Assembly (NCBI GenBank): GCA_963781775.1
Contig: CAWAHE010000026.1
Coordinates: 175,291-239,290 of the forward strand
From: CAVSRC01 sp963781775
GTDB lineage: Bacteria; Pseudomonadota; Alphaproteobacteria; Rhizobiales; Kaistiaceae
DNA length: 64,000 nucleotides
Direction: 5' to 3'
Positions 15,799 through 25,281 of this stretch are shown piece by piece; the first letter of the stretch is position 1; every line of letters starts with the position of its first letter. The translations under genes and the position numbers were made by a program. A model generated the notes under the pieces. The model did no database searches and was not told where the DNA came from. It worked only from the letters and a program-made list of their open reading frames with translations.

Positions 15799-18339
15799 GT
15801 GACCGCGCGCGCCCTCGTCAAGGAACCGGACGGGCTTTTGCCCGCACCCTTTGCCGCCTGGTTCGCCGCGCGCGGCTGGACCCCACGCCCGCATCAACTC
15901 GAACTGCTCGCCAAGGCAAGCGCCGGGCGCTCCACCTTGCTCATCGCGCCGACCGGCGCCGGCAAGACGCTGGCCGGTTTCCTGCCGAGCCTCGTCTCGC
16001 TCAGCCAGCGCCCGCCCTCGAATGCGCCAGCCGGGCGTGGCGTCCACACGCTCTACATCTCACCGCTAAAGGCGCTTGCCGTCGATATCGCCCGCAATCT
16101 CGAACAGCCGGTCGCCGGCATCGGGCTCGACGTGCGCCTGGAGACGCGCACTGGCGACACCTCGCTGCACAAGCGCCAGCGCCAGAAGCTGAACCCGCCC
16201 GACATTCTGCTGACGACGCCCGAGCAGGCGGCGCTGCTGCTGTCGGCGACCGACGCCGACCGGTTCTTCGCCGATCTCGACACCGTCATTCTGGACGAGC
16301 TGCATGCGCTGGTCACCAACAAGCGCGGCGATCTGCTGTCGCTGGGACTGGCCCGCCTGCGCACGCTCGCTCCGCGCCACAAGACGATCGGCCTGTCCGC
16401 AACCGTGGCTGATCCGGACGGGCTCTGCGGCTGGTTGGTCGGGCAGGGCGGGGAGGGCGGGGAGGGCGGCGCGAGGCCCCGCCGCGCCGACCTCGTCACG
16501 GTCGCCGGCGGCGCCAAGCCCGACATCACCATTTTGGAGTCCGATGAGCGGGTGCCCTGGTCCGGTCACTCGGCGCGCTATGCGCTTGCCGACATGTACA
16601 AGGCCGTCGCCGCGCACAAGATGGCGCTGCTCTTCGTCAACACGCGCAGCCAGGCCGAACTGATCTTTCAGGAGCTCTGGCGCATCAACACGGAGGGCCT
16701 GCCGATCGCGCTTCATCACGGCTCGCTCGACGCTGGCCAGCGGCGCAAGGTCGAGGCGGCGATGGCCGCCGGCAAGCTCCGCGCGGTGGTGTGCACCTCG
16801 ACCCTCGATCTCGGCATCGACTGGGGCGACGTCGATCTGGTCGTCCATATCGGCGCGCCCAAGGGCGCGAGCCGGCTTGCGCAGCGCATCGGTCGCGCCA
16901 ACCATCGTCTCGACGAGCCGTCGGAGGCTCTGCTGGTGCCCGCCAACCGCTTCGAGGTGATGGAGTGCCGCGCCGCCCTCGACGCCAACTATCTCGGCGC
17001 GCAGGACACGCCCCCGATCCGCGCCGGCGCCCTGGACGTCCTCGCTCAGCACGTGCTCGGCATGGCCTGCGCGGCGCCCTTCGATGCCGCCGCGCTCCAT
17101 GCCGAGGTCGTTTCGGCCTATCCCTATCGCGATCTTGATCGCAAGACGTTCGATCGCGTCATCGAATTCGTCGCGACCGGCGGCTACGCACTGAAAACCT
17201 ACGAGCGTTTTGCCAAGATCAGACAAGGGCCCGACGGGCTCTGGCGCATCACGCATCCGCGCATCGCGCAGCAATACAGGCTGAACGTCGGCACCATCAT
17301 CGAGACCGCGCTCCTCAATGTGCGCGTGTCGCGCAATCGCGGCGCCGGTTTCGCCGGACGCGGCGGCCGCGTGCTCGGCAAGATCGAGGAGTATTTCATC
17401 GAGACGCTGTCGCCCGGCGACACCTTTCTCTTCGGCGGGCTGATCCTGCGCTTCGAGGGCATCCACGAGAACGAAGTGGTGGCGACCCGCACCGCCGACG
17501 ACACGCCCAAAATTCCGATCTACTCCGGCGGCAAGTTTCCGCTCTCGACCTATCTCGCTGCCGGCGTGCGCGCGATCCTCGCCGATCCCAAACGATGGAC
17601 GATGTTGCCGGCTCAGGTTTCCGACTGGCTGCGCATCCAGAAACTTCGCTCGGTGCTGCCGCGCACGGACCAGCTTCTGGTCGAGACCTTTCCGCGCGGC
17701 AGCCGGTTCTATCTCGTCGCCTACCCCTTCGAGGGCCGGCTCGCCCACCAGACGCTCGGCATGCTGCTGACCCGCCGGCTGGAACGGGCGAAGCTGAGGC
17801 CGACCGGCTTCGTCGCCACCGACTATTCGATTGCCGTATGGGGGCTCGGCGATCTCGGCCTCGCCTTCTCGCGCGGCAAGCCCAGCCTTGCCGAGCTCTT
17901 CGACGAGGACATGCTCGGCGACGACCTCGAAGCCTGGATGGCAGAGAGCTACCTCCTCAAGCGCATGTTCCGCAATTGCGCGCTGATCTCGGGGCTGATC
18001 GAGAAGCGCCACCCGGGCAAGGAGAAGACCGGCCGGCAGGTGACTATCTCCACCGACCTCGTCTATGACGTGCTTTTGAAGCACGAGCCCGACCATATCC
18101 TCATGCAGGCGACTTGGGCCGACGCCAGTTCGGGCCTCCTCGACATCGGCCGCCTCGGCGATATGCTCAAGCGAATCAAGGGGCACATCCTCCACAAGCG
18201 CCTCGACCGCATCTCGCCGCTCGCCGTGCCGGTGATGCTCGAGATCGGCAAGGAGGCCGTGGCCGGCGGCGAGGCGGACGAGCACGTGTTGCGCGAGGCG
18301 GCGGACGATCTGGTGAGAGAGGCGATGGGCGATGGCTGA
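15799..18339 (+). CDS. Ligase-associated Lhr-type DEXH helicase (Lhr-Core family)
   Basis: Superfamily 2 3'-5' helicase of the ligase-associated repair cluster. The 846 residues include Walker A APTGAGKT (about 51-58), motif II DELH (166-169), the SAT motif GLSATV, and motif VI QRIGRANHR, followed by the winged-helix and Lhr-specific C-terminal regions. The start is GTG 15799. Its last 8 bases overlap the phosphoesterase start, showing translational coupling. A glycine-rich loop GGEGGEGGARP (about residues 216-226) looks like a small expansion of a surface loop. Confidence 0.93.
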   Translation: MTARALVKEPDGLLPAPFAAWFAARGWTPRPHQLELLAKASAGRSTLLIAPTGAGKTLAGFLPSLVSLSQRPPSNAPAGRGVHTLYISPLKALAVDIARNLEQPVAGIGLDVRLETRTGDTSLHKRQRQKLNPPDILLTTPEQAALLLSATDADRFFADLDTVILDELHALVTNKRGDLLSLGLARLRTLAPRHKTIGLSATVADPDGLCGWLVGQGGEGGEGGARPRRADLVTVAGGAKPDITILESDERVPWSGHSARYALADMYKAVAAHKMALLFVNTRSQAELIFQELWRINTEGLPIALHHGSLDAGQRRKVEAAMAAGKLRAVVCTSTLDLGIDWGDVDLVVHIGAPKGASRLAQRIGRANHRLDEPSEALLVPANRFEVMECRAALDANYLGAQDTPPIRAGALDVLAQHVLGMACAAPFDAAALHAEVVSAYPYRDLDRKTFDRVIEFVATGGYALKTYERFAKIRQGPDGLWRITHPRIAQQYRLNVGTIIETALLNVRVSRNRGAGFAGRGGRVLGKIEEYFIETLSPGDTFLFGGLILRFEGIHENEVVATRTADDTPKIPIYSGGKFPLSTYLAAGVRAILADPKRWTMLPAQVSDWLRIQKLRSVLPRTDQLLVETFPRGSRFYLVAYPFEGRLAHQTLGMLLTRRLERAKLRPTGFVATDYSIAVWGLGDLGLAFSRGKPSLAELFDEDMLGDDLEAWMAESYLLKRMFRNCALISGLIEKRHPGKEKTGRQVTISTDLVYDVLLKHEPDHILMQATWADASSGLLDIGRLGDMLKRIKGHILHKRLDRISPLAVPVMLEIGKEAVAGGEADEHVLREAADDLVREAMGDG

Positions 18340-19054
18340 GGCGGCGCTGCGGGCTGACGAGGGCGCATCGGGCGCGCCGGCCCTCGTCGGCGTGATGGGC
18401 GTCGTGCTCGAAGCCTTCGTCGAAGGCGGGCTGTGGTGGGCCGATGAACGGCTGCTGGCGGTCGCCGACCTGCATCTCGAAAAAGGTTCGTCGTTCGCCC
18501 GGCGCGGCCGGATGCTGCCGCCCTACGACACCGGGGAGACGCTGGCCCGGCTTGCGCGACTGGTCGAGAGGCTCCAGCCGAAGGTCGTCATCGCCCTCGG
18601 CGACAGCTTCCACGACGACGACGGCGCCACGCGGCTCACCGTCCGGGATCGCACCACGCTGGACGGGCTGCAGGCGGGCCGCGACTGGATATGGATCTCC
18701 GGCAACCACGATCCGGATCTGCCGGCGAGCCTCGCCGGCATGCGCGCCGATGCGCTTGCGATCGGCCGCCTCACATTTCGCCACGAGCCGGCACCTGGGC
18801 AGACCGAGGGCGAGATCGCTGGACACCTTCACCCGGCGGCCCGCGTCATCGGTCGCGGCAAGTCCGTGCGCCGCCGCTGTTTCGCCGGCGATGGCTACCG
18901 CCTGATCCTTCCCGCCATCGGCGCCTACGCCGGTGGGCTCGATGTGCTCGACCGGTCGTTCGCCGGCCTGTTCCGCAAGGAGAGCTTCCGGGCGTTCGTG
19001 CTGGGCGAGGATGCGGTCTATCCGGTGGGGCCGCGCGCGCTGCGGGCCGAATGA
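18332..19054 (+). CDS. pdeM: Ligase-associated metallophosphoesterase PdeM-like nuclease
   Basis: Calcineurin-like binuclear metallophosphoesterase (MPE component of the ligase-associated cluster). The 240-residue protein shows the ordered metal ligands: VADLHLEKG, then LGDSFHDDD, then SGNHDPDLP and the late GHLHPAA. ATG 18332 overlaps the helicase stop. In studied examples this family is a manganese-dependent DNA nuclease or phosphodiesterase. With the helicase, EXO and ligase genes nearby the complete four-component set is present, although divided between strands. Confidence 0.9.
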   Translation: MAEAALRADEGASGAPALVGVMGVVLEAFVEGGLWWADERLLAVADLHLEKGSSFARRGRMLPPYDTGETLARLARLVERLQPKVVIALGDSFHDDDGATRLTVRDRTTLDGLQAGRDWIWISGNHDPDLPASLAGMRADALAIGRLTFRHEPAPGQTEGEIAGHLHPAARVIGRGKSVRRRCFAGDGYRLILPAIGAYAGGLDVLDRSFAGLFRKESFRAFVLGEDAVYPVGPRALRAE

Positions 19055-19055
19055 G

Positions 19056-19484
19056 GTGGCCTCGCCGAAGATCGTTCCCGAGCTTCTATGCAGCGATCTC
19101 TCGGCCAGTCTTGCATTCTACGTAGGCACATGCGGTTTCCGCGTCCGTTACGCGCGGCCGGAGGACGCCTTCGCATATCTCGACCTCGACGGCGCCGAAT
19201 TGATGCTCGAGCAGATCACGGACGGCGAGCGGAGCTTTGTCATTGGTCCGCTCGAACGTCCGTTCGGCCGCGGCATGAATCTCCAGATTGAGGTGGCCGA
19301 CGTCGATGCGCTGCATCGGCGCGTCGGCGCGACATCCGCGCGGATCGTTCTTGCGCTGGAGGAGCGCTGGTACCGACGCGATCGGGAGGAGGTTGGAAAC
19401 CGCCAGTTCATCGTGGCGGACCCGGACGGTTACCTGCTTCGTTTCTTCACCGATCTTGGCCGCAGAGCCGCGCGCGCGACCTAG
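19056..19484 (+). CDS. VOC-superfamily protein (bleomycin-resistance/glyoxalase fold)
   Basis: A 142-residue single VOC module with paired beta-alpha-beta-beta-beta units: LLCSDLSASLAFYV begins the first, and NLQIEVADVDALHRRV with FIVADPDGYLLRFF forms the second. The final glutamate-type metal position is replaced by arginine in YLLRFF, which is more usual in binding than in glyoxalase proteins. GTG 19056 starts one base after the pdeM stop, so it is the last gene of that operon. A drug-binding or dioxygenase-like role is possible; none can be chosen. Confidence 0.82.
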   Translation: MASPKIVPELLCSDLSASLAFYVGTCGFRVRYARPEDAFAYLDLDGAELMLEQITDGERSFVIGPLERPFGRGMNLQIEVADVDALHRRVGATSARIVLALEERWYRRDREEVGNRQFIVADPDGYLLRFFTDLGRRAARAT

Positions 19485-20248
19485 TCGCGGCGGAAGATCA
19501 CACCGCCGAGCCAGCCGACCAACAACGCCAGGGCAACGCAGATCAGCCCGTATGCCAACCCCTGGCTATGGGCGAAGGTGGACACGCTCTCTTCGATGCC
19601 GCTCTTCGACACGCGCAGCTTGTCGTCCGCGCGGGCGATCAGCGACCTGTCCGAAAAAAGGTAAGCCTCCGCCGTGTAGGCGCCGACCGGAATATTCGCC
19701 GGCAGGAAGAAAGTGGTCCGAAAGATCAGGCCCCCGATGAAATTGACGCCGACCTGCTGGTGGTAGAGGCCGGCACGATCCTTGAGCCGGACGAATGCCT
19801 TGCGGAAGTCTGTTGCGGCCGCACTTTGCGCATTTGGCTCGTCCGCCAGGCGCAGGGAGACGTTGTCGAAGCCAAGCTGAAGCCGGCCGAGGACCACTGG
19901 CGTGGCGAGCTGGTTGACGTCTACCGACGTGCTCAGCGAATAGAACGACGGCGCCGCCTCGAACGTCTCCGACGCGGCATTGGCCCAGATGCCGAGGATC
20001 CGGTCCTTGCGCCGGGCGACCACCGTCTCCTGCGGTCCGATGAGGAGGATGGCGACATCGTAGCCGCCGACGCCGGAGACGGATTCCGCGTCGCGGTCGA
20101 TGACGCCGAACACGGTCACCGTGGTCCCGGTGAAATTCGAATTGATGATGATGTCGGGGGTCGAAAGCGCGATCGTCAGGCGTTCGGCGCGGGCCGGCCC
20201 AAGCGCCGCGACCAGCAGCGCGGCCGTCATCCCGACGAGCCGATTCAC
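19481..20248 (-). CDS. TIGR02186-like membrane-anchored periplasmic protein
   Basis: A 255-residue exported protein with an N-terminal signal segment (MTAALLVAALGPARA), a beta-rich domain (LTIALSTPDIIINSNFTG and TVTVFGVIDRD) and one C-terminal membrane helix (YGLICVALALLVGWLGGVI). This matches the TIGR02186 family that sits next to TauE-type exporters in Rhizobiales. The function is unknown. GTG 20248 overlaps the stop of the exporter gene (GTGA), so the two are translationally coupled and probably form one unit at the membrane. Confidence 0.82.
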   Translation of the reverse strand: MNRLVGMTAALLVAALGPARAERLTIALSTPDIIINSNFTGTTVTVFGVIDRDAESVSGVGGYDVAILLIGPQETVVARRKDRILGIWANAASETFEAAPSFYSLSTSVDVNQLATPVVLGRLQLGFDNVSLRLADEPNAQSAAATDFRKAFVRLKDRAGLYHQQVGVNFIGGLIFRTTFFLPANIPVGAYTAEAYLFSDRSLIARADDKLRVSKSGIEESVSTFAHSQGLAYGLICVALALLVGWLGGVIFRRD

Positions 20249-21174
20249 GGCGCCGCTCCCATAGCCTGCGCCAGCGAGTAGGGTTCCACCGGTGTCGCCA
20301 CCAGCCCGGTCAGGAAGCGGATCGCAACCGCGATGACCAGCAGACCGAGGAGCGCGCGCAGCTGGTCGCCGCGGATGTTCTGACCGATGCGCGCGCCGAA
20401 CTGCGCGCCGATGACCCCGCCGATCATCAGGATGCCCGCCAGCACCAGATCGACCGACTGGCTGGAGGTGGCGTGCAGGATGGTCGCCACCGCCATGGTC
20501 GCGACGATCTGCACCAGCGAGGTGCCGATGACGACGTTGGTCGGCACGCGCAGCAGATAGATCAGCGCCGGCACCATGATGAAGCCGCCGCCGATGCCGA
20601 GCAGGGCGCCCAGAAACCCGATGCCGATGCCCAGCGCGATGACCGGAATGACGCTGACATAGAGGCGCGATTTCTTGAAGCGCATCTTGAAGGGCAGGCC
20701 ATGCACCCAGTTGTGCTGGCCGGGGCGGCGCAGCGGCGCCGGCCGGCCGCGCCGGGCGTTGATCATGGCGCGCACCGACTCGCTCAGCATCAGGCCGCCG
20801 ACGAGGCCGAGGAACGTCACGTAGGCGAGCGAAACGATCAGGTCGAGCTGGCCGGAGGCCCTGAGCGCGTTGAAGACCACCACGCCGAAGCTGCTGCCGA
20901 CGATTCCCGCAAGCAGGAGCACGGTGGCAAGCTTCATGTCGATGAGCTGGCGACGCCAGTAGCTCAGCGCCGCCGAGGCCGACGAAGCGACGATCTGCGG
21001 GGCGACGGTGGCCACCGAAACGACCGGCGGAATGCCCGAGAAGATGAGCAGGGGCGTCAGCAGGAAGCCGCCGCCGACGCCGAACAGGCCGGACAGAAAC
21101 CCGACCGCGCCGCCCATGCCGAGAACGACCAGCATGTTCACCGAGAGTTCGGCTATCGGAAGGTAAATCAGCAC
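20245..21174 (-). CDS. Sulfite exporter TauE/SafE family permease
   Basis: An inner-membrane permease of about 309 residues with two repeats, each starting with a glycine-rich GLFGVGGGFLLTPLL or ALLGIGGGFIMVPAL motif diagnostic of TauE/SafE carriers of organic or sulfur anions. GTG 21174 (LIYLPIAELSVN) is preferred because it begins at the family's usual N terminus; the frame is open to 21264. It is coupled to the downstream TIGR02186-like gene. The substrate, perhaps sulfite or sulfoacetate-type anions, is not shown by the sequence. Confidence 0.88.
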   Translation of the reverse strand: MLIYLPIAELSVNMLVVLGMGGAVGFLSGLFGVGGGFLLTPLLIFSGIPPVVSVATVAPQIVASSASAALSYWRRQLIDMKLATVLLLAGIVGSSFGVVVFNALRASGQLDLIVSLAYVTFLGLVGGLMLSESVRAMINARRGRPAPLRRPGQHNWVHGLPFKMRFKKSRLYVSVIPVIALGIGIGFLGALLGIGGGFIMVPALIYLLRVPTNVVIGTSLVQIVATMAVATILHATSSQSVDLVLAGILMIGGVIGAQFGARIGQNIRGDQLRALLGLLVIAVAIRFLTGLVATPVEPYSLAQAMGAAP

Positions 21175-21330
21175 GGCGACAGCGGGTCGGTCGGGAAGGG
21201 AAGCGCGGACAAGCCGGCCGCACGAATTGCGCCGGATAAAGCGCCGGTCGTAGGCCAGTGTCAACGAAACTCGCTAAGAAATGGCTAGCGAAACGGCGTG
21301 AGGGTGGACTTGGGTCCGCGCCCCTCCGGA

Positions 21331-24300
21331 TCAGGTGCCCTGGTCGGCCAGGGCGGTCATCAGGCTGGTGTCGATCTGACCGGTTTCGGCGATGCCGTTC
21401 TGGCGCTGGTAGGCCTTCACCGCATCGCGGGTTTTGGCGCCGGCGACGCCGTCCGCCGGACCGGGATCGAAGCCCTGTTCGGCCAGCAGCGTCTGGATCT
21501 TCTTGACCAGGGCCTGCCGGTCGGTCTCGCCGAGAGTGCTGCCGGGGCCGTCCCAGCCGCCGTCGGGCGCGCTGACGCCATTCGCCTCGGCAAGCGGCGG
21601 TTTCGCGTGCCACGCCTGAACCGCTGCCCGCGCCTTGGCGAGATCGTCGCCGGAAAGCAGTTTGGCGACCTCGTCGCGGCGGGCGGTGGAGTCGCTGTCG
21701 CCCTGGGCGGCGGCGATCGCGAACCACTTGTACGAGGCAATGAGATCCTGCGGTGTGCCGAGGCCGCGGGCGAAGATGACGCCGAGGTTGTACTGGCTGT
21801 CGCGCACCCCGTAGTCGGCGGCGGCCAGGAACCATTGCAGGGCCTTGTCCTGGTCGGGCGATCCGTCGACGCCCTCGCTCATCATGACCGCGAGGTTATG
21901 CATGGCGTTGACGTTGCCCTGGTCGGCGGCGCGCTGATACCAGTCGACCGCCTTGGTCAGATCCTTGGCGACGCCCTGACCGCGCTCGTAGAGGCTGCCG
22001 AGCCGGTACTGGGCAACCGCCACGCCGCCCTCGGCGGCGCGCTGGTACCATTCGGCCGCCTTGCCGAGGTCCTTGGCGATCCGGTCGCCATCGGCGTAGC
22101 GGGCGGCCACCTCGAAGGCGGCGGCCGCATCGCCCGATCTTGCCGCCTGAACCAGCTTGTCGGAACCGATGGCGGGGTCGAGCGCCGGTCCCTGGCTGTC
22201 TTGCGCGAGCGGTGGCGCCGAAGCGGCGGAGGTGAGGGCTACCGAGGTCGGCGCCGGTTGGGGCAGCGTGTCCACCGGCGCTTTCGCATCGCCGCTGAAC
22301 GCGTTGGCTTGAGGCGCGGAGGTCGCGTTCCCGAACCGGCTGTCAAACGCCTCCGGCGCGGCGAAGGTGACTTTTGCGTCCGGCGTTGCCGGTGCGACTA
22401 GAGCGGCGTTGCCGGCGCCGGTGTGCGATGCATCGGCGGAAGCTAGGATATCGGCAATGCCGGGTGTTTTGGCCGCGGCCGTGGCCGTTGGCGTCTTGAC
22501 GATCGAGCTCGTCTTGGCGTTGCCGCCGACGAAGGTGTCATAGACTTGCATCGCGCCGATCGCGAGCACGATCGCGGCGGCGGCCAGCAGCAGCGGACGC
22601 TTGCGGCTTCGGATCGCCTGGCTGATGCGGGCGAAGGCGCCGGTTTTGGATTCGCCGGCTTCGGCCACTGGCTCAGCGGCCGGCGCTTCGACGCGCGACG
22701 CCTCCGCGGCCGCGGCTTGCGCCGCCCGGCGCGCGGCGGCGATGAAATCGGCGCGGCGATCGGTGGCCGGCTTCTTTGCCGGGGCGCCGGCGTCGGCGAC
22801 AACCGCAGCGCCGTGGGTGCCTGTGGCGCGGTCATCGGCCGCGGTCACGCGTTCCAGTTCGTCCAGTCGGCTGGCAACCTGCGACAGCGTCTTGGCGGTC
22901 GGCTCGGCCGCTGCAGCGGCGGAACCTCCCGCCACGGCCGTGCGCAGGGTGTTGAGGTCCTGGCGGAGAGCCTGGATTAGGTCCGAGTCGACGCCGCGCG
23001 GTTCCAGCGTCCCCGAAAGCTCCTGCACCGCCGCACGGGCCTCGGCCCGCGCTGCCTCGATCGACTCACGGTGGTTGCTGGAGAAGAGCGTCTGCAGGCG
23101 GTCGAGGCTTTCCTCGACGTGATGGAGGGCCGCCCCGCGCGGCTGGTCGCCATCGATCTGGCTGGCAAGATGCGCGACTTGCGCCTCGAGTTCGGCCAAT
23201 CCGGCCCCGCCGTCATCGACGCGGGTCGATGCGTCCAGCCGTTCGGCGAGGTCTCGAATTTGCCGCTCCAGATGGTCGGTATCGGGCGCACCGCGCTCGG
23301 CCATGTCGCGCCGGATGGCGGCGATCTCCGACTTGATCTCGTCGAGCGCGCCGGTCGGCTCGCGTTGCGACGCGGTCAGTCCCTCGATCGCCTCGACGAG
23401 GCTCTGGACACGGGCCTGCATGGTGACCATTGACGCGATCGCCGGCGCCCGGTCGAGCAGATCGTCGACCCGGGCCGCGATCTCGTCCAGCCGGTCTTCC
23501 AGCCGTTGGGCGACCGCGGGAGCGACGGGTGCGTTGCGCTCGGCCAGCGTGGCCACGATGCTGCGGCTGAGCGAATCCAGACGCTGCTCGAGCCGCTCGA
23601 TCTCAACCGACGCAACCGGCGTGGCCGGTGTGCTGAGCCTGGCGGCGATGTCATCGGTCATTGCCTCGAGCCGGCGCTCGAATTGCTGGACAGCCTGGTC
23701 GATGTCGGGGCCGCCATTGTTGCCGGCGAGCGCGACCTCGACGCTGCGGGCGAGCTCCGCCATGCGCATCTCGAGCCGCTGGATAGCGCGGGGCGAATCG
23801 TCGGATTCAAGTGCGCGCCGGATCGCCGAAACTTCCGAGCCGAGTGCGTCGAGGCGGGTGCGGTCGGGTCCACGGCCAAGCGCGTCGAGCCGTTCGCCCA
23901 TCGCAGCGAAGCGCGTTTCGATCTGGTGAAGGGCGCTTTCGCCGCTATTGGCCTCGATCGCATTGCGCAATGCCTCGACATCCGCGCGGATGCTGTTGAG
24001 CAGCGAGCGATCCAGCGGCCGGTCGGTGGAAAGGGCCTCGATGCGGCGGGCGAGATCGAAGGTGACGCCCTTGTCCTCGGCGCCGAAGCGGCCGATGTTG
24101 GCCACCTGTTCTGTCAGCCCGGCGATGTCGGCGCGCAGAGCCGCCATCGTCGCGGCGAGCGCATCCTGGTCGCGATTTCGCGATAGCGCTTCGGCCTGTT
24201 CGTCGAGCAAGCGCTGGTGCGCCGAAATCTCGGCGATTGCTGCGGCAAGGTCGGTGGCCTTGGCGGGCGCGGGATCCGGCGCCGGCGGAGCGGATGCCCG

Positions 24301-25053
24301 CCCGCGGTCGGCCAACCGGTTGCCGATGTCGCTGAGGCGCTTCTCGATGCGTGCGATCTGTTCTGCCTCTTGGGGGTTGCTGACAGGTTGCTCGTAGGGC
24401 GCGATGAGACGTGCCTTGGCTTCGTCGATACGCGCCTCGAGACCGCGCAAAGCGGCATCGATTGTGGCGGTGCGCACCGGCGTCTTCGGTTCGCTGGCCT
24501 TGGGCCGCTCGGCAAGCAGCGAATTCAGACGAGTCCGGATGTCGTCGAGGGGCGCTGGCGCTTCTTCGCGCGGCGTCGTGGCCCGCTCGCCCAGGCGCGC
24601 GATGCGACGATCGAGATCGCGGATCGCCTCGGTCACGCGGGCCGTGTTGGCTCCGGCGCGCTGTCCTTCGATCATGGTGCGGGCGTTCTCGTCGGCATCC
24701 TCGATGTCGCGGGCGAGCTTTTCGACCATGGCCGAGATTCTCTTCAACGAGCCGGAGGGTTGGACTGCGCCTGAGGGGCCGCCGAGGGATCGTTCGATTT
24801 CGTCGAGGCGGCGAACGAGGTCGGGCACGGCCGCGCGCGCGCTTTCGCTCATGGATCGCAGGCGCTTGGTCAGCCGGCCGAGAGCGGCGGCGATGGTCGA
24901 CGGATCGTCCTCGTCATGAGCGCTGTCGTAGTCGCCGACGGTGGCATTCAGCCACTCACTGACCGACATGCCGGCGCGCCGGGCAGCCTCATAGACGGCC
25001 TCGCGCGTTTCCTCGTCGACTCCCTTGAGACCCCACGGCATTCCCGATTTCAT
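21331..25053 (-). CDS. Giant coiled-coil / Sel1-repeat / peptidoglycan-binding protein (PodJ-like polarity factor)
   Basis: A 1240-residue protein. The N terminus (MKSGMPWGLKGVDEETREAV) is conserved in Rhizobiales PodJ-like proteins. It is followed by about 750 residues of heptad-rich coiled coil, an alanine-rich linker, one membrane helix (PLLLAAAAIVLAIGAMQVY), a low-complexity periplasmic segment, four Sel1-type TPRs (for example AAEWYQRAAEGGVAVAQYRLGSLY) and a C-terminal peptidoglycan-binding motif (LLAEQGFDPGPADGVAGAKTRDAV). The layout of a cytoplasmic scaffold with a periplasmic wall-binding end fits a cell-pole organiser. ATG 25053 is preceded by GAGGGG; the frame is open further upstream but not conserved. 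Confidence 0.86.
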   Translation of the reverse strand: MKSGMPWGLKGVDEETREAVYEAARRAGMSVSEWLNATVGDYDSAHDEDDPSTIAAALGRLTKRLRSMSESARAAVPDLVRRLDEIERSLGGPSGAVQPSGSLKRISAMVEKLARDIEDADENARTMIEGQRAGANTARVTEAIRDLDRRIARLGERATTPREEAPAPLDDIRTRLNSLLAERPKASEPKTPVRTATIDAALRGLEARIDEAKARLIAPYEQPVSNPQEAEQIARIEKRLSDIGNRLADRGRASAPPAPDPAPAKATDLAAAIAEISAHQRLLDEQAEALSRNRDQDALAATMAALRADIAGLTEQVANIGRFGAEDKGVTFDLARRIEALSTDRPLDRSLLNSIRADVEALRNAIEANSGESALHQIETRFAAMGERLDALGRGPDRTRLDALGSEVSAIRRALESDDSPRAIQRLEMRMAELARSVEVALAGNNGGPDIDQAVQQFERRLEAMTDDIAARLSTPATPVASVEIERLEQRLDSLSRSIVATLAERNAPVAPAVAQRLEDRLDEIAARVDDLLDRAPAIASMVTMQARVQSLVEAIEGLTASQREPTGALDEIKSEIAAIRRDMAERGAPDTDHLERQIRDLAERLDASTRVDDGGAGLAELEAQVAHLASQIDGDQPRGAALHHVEESLDRLQTLFSSNHRESIEAARAEARAAVQELSGTLEPRGVDSDLIQALRQDLNTLRTAVAGGSAAAAAEPTAKTLSQVASRLDELERVTAADDRATGTHGAAVVADAGAPAKKPATDRRADFIAAARRAAQAAAAEASRVEAPAAEPVAEAGESKTGAFARISQAIRSRKRPLLLAAAAIVLAIGAMQVYDTFVGGNAKTSSIVKTPTATAAAKTPGIADILASADASHTGAGNAALVAPATPDAKVTFAAPEAFDSRFGNATSAPQANAFSGDAKAPVDTLPQPAPTSVALTSAASAPPLAQDSQGPALDPAIGSDKLVQAARSGDAAAAFEVAARYADGDRIAKDLGKAAEWYQRAAEGGVAVAQYRLGSLYERGQGVAKDLTKAVDWYQRAADQGNVNAMHNLAVMMSEGVDGSPDQDKALQWFLAAADYGVRDSQYNLGVIFARGLGTPQDLIASYKWFAIAAAQGDSDSTARRDEVAKLLSGDDLAKARAAVQAWHAKPPLAEANGVSAPDGGWDGPGSTLGETDRQALVKKIQTLLAEQGFDPGPADGVAGAKTRDAVKAYQRQNGIAETGQIDTSLMTALADQGT

Positions 25054-25186
25054 CGCTCGACCCCTCGCCGCGATGCCACGGCTGGCGAAATCCAGCGGGA
25101 TTCCGCCGCGCACGGGGGCTCGCCAGAAGTGAATCGGCGCGCGCCCGTGCCACAACCGAGAGTTCGTCGAACATGGTAAACAAGCC

Positions 25187-25222
25187 GTTAACCAAAGCGC
25201 CGGGCCGGAAAACTTTGGTAAC
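25187..25222. promoter_or_regulatory. Inverted repeat and CtrA-like half sites in the divergent promoter region
   Basis: GTTAACCAAAG (25187-25197) and CTTTGGTAAC (25213-25222) are near-perfect inverted arms between the PodJ-like gene and the fatty-acid operon. The stretch TAAA-N7-TTAA overlaps the left arm and resembles the CtrA box TTAA-N7-TTAA. It may be an operator for either divergent gene; no -35/-10 pair could be fixed. Confidence 0.4.
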
Positions 25223-25281
25223 AAGGCTTAACGAATTCTCCCTATGACCGGCTTCGGCAACCTGAGGTACGGAATGCGGCA

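Noticed and set aside
20249..21835. N-terminal 529 residues of the 784-residue minus-strand frame that contains the TIGR02186-like gene
   Set aside because: This part overlaps TauE in another frame and is Arg/Pro-rich; the real start is GTG 20248.
21800..22140. Repeated units in the PodJ-like gene as a DNA repeat array or CRISPR
   Set aside because: They are diverged Sel1 protein repeats of about 36 codons, not identical DNA repeats with spacers.
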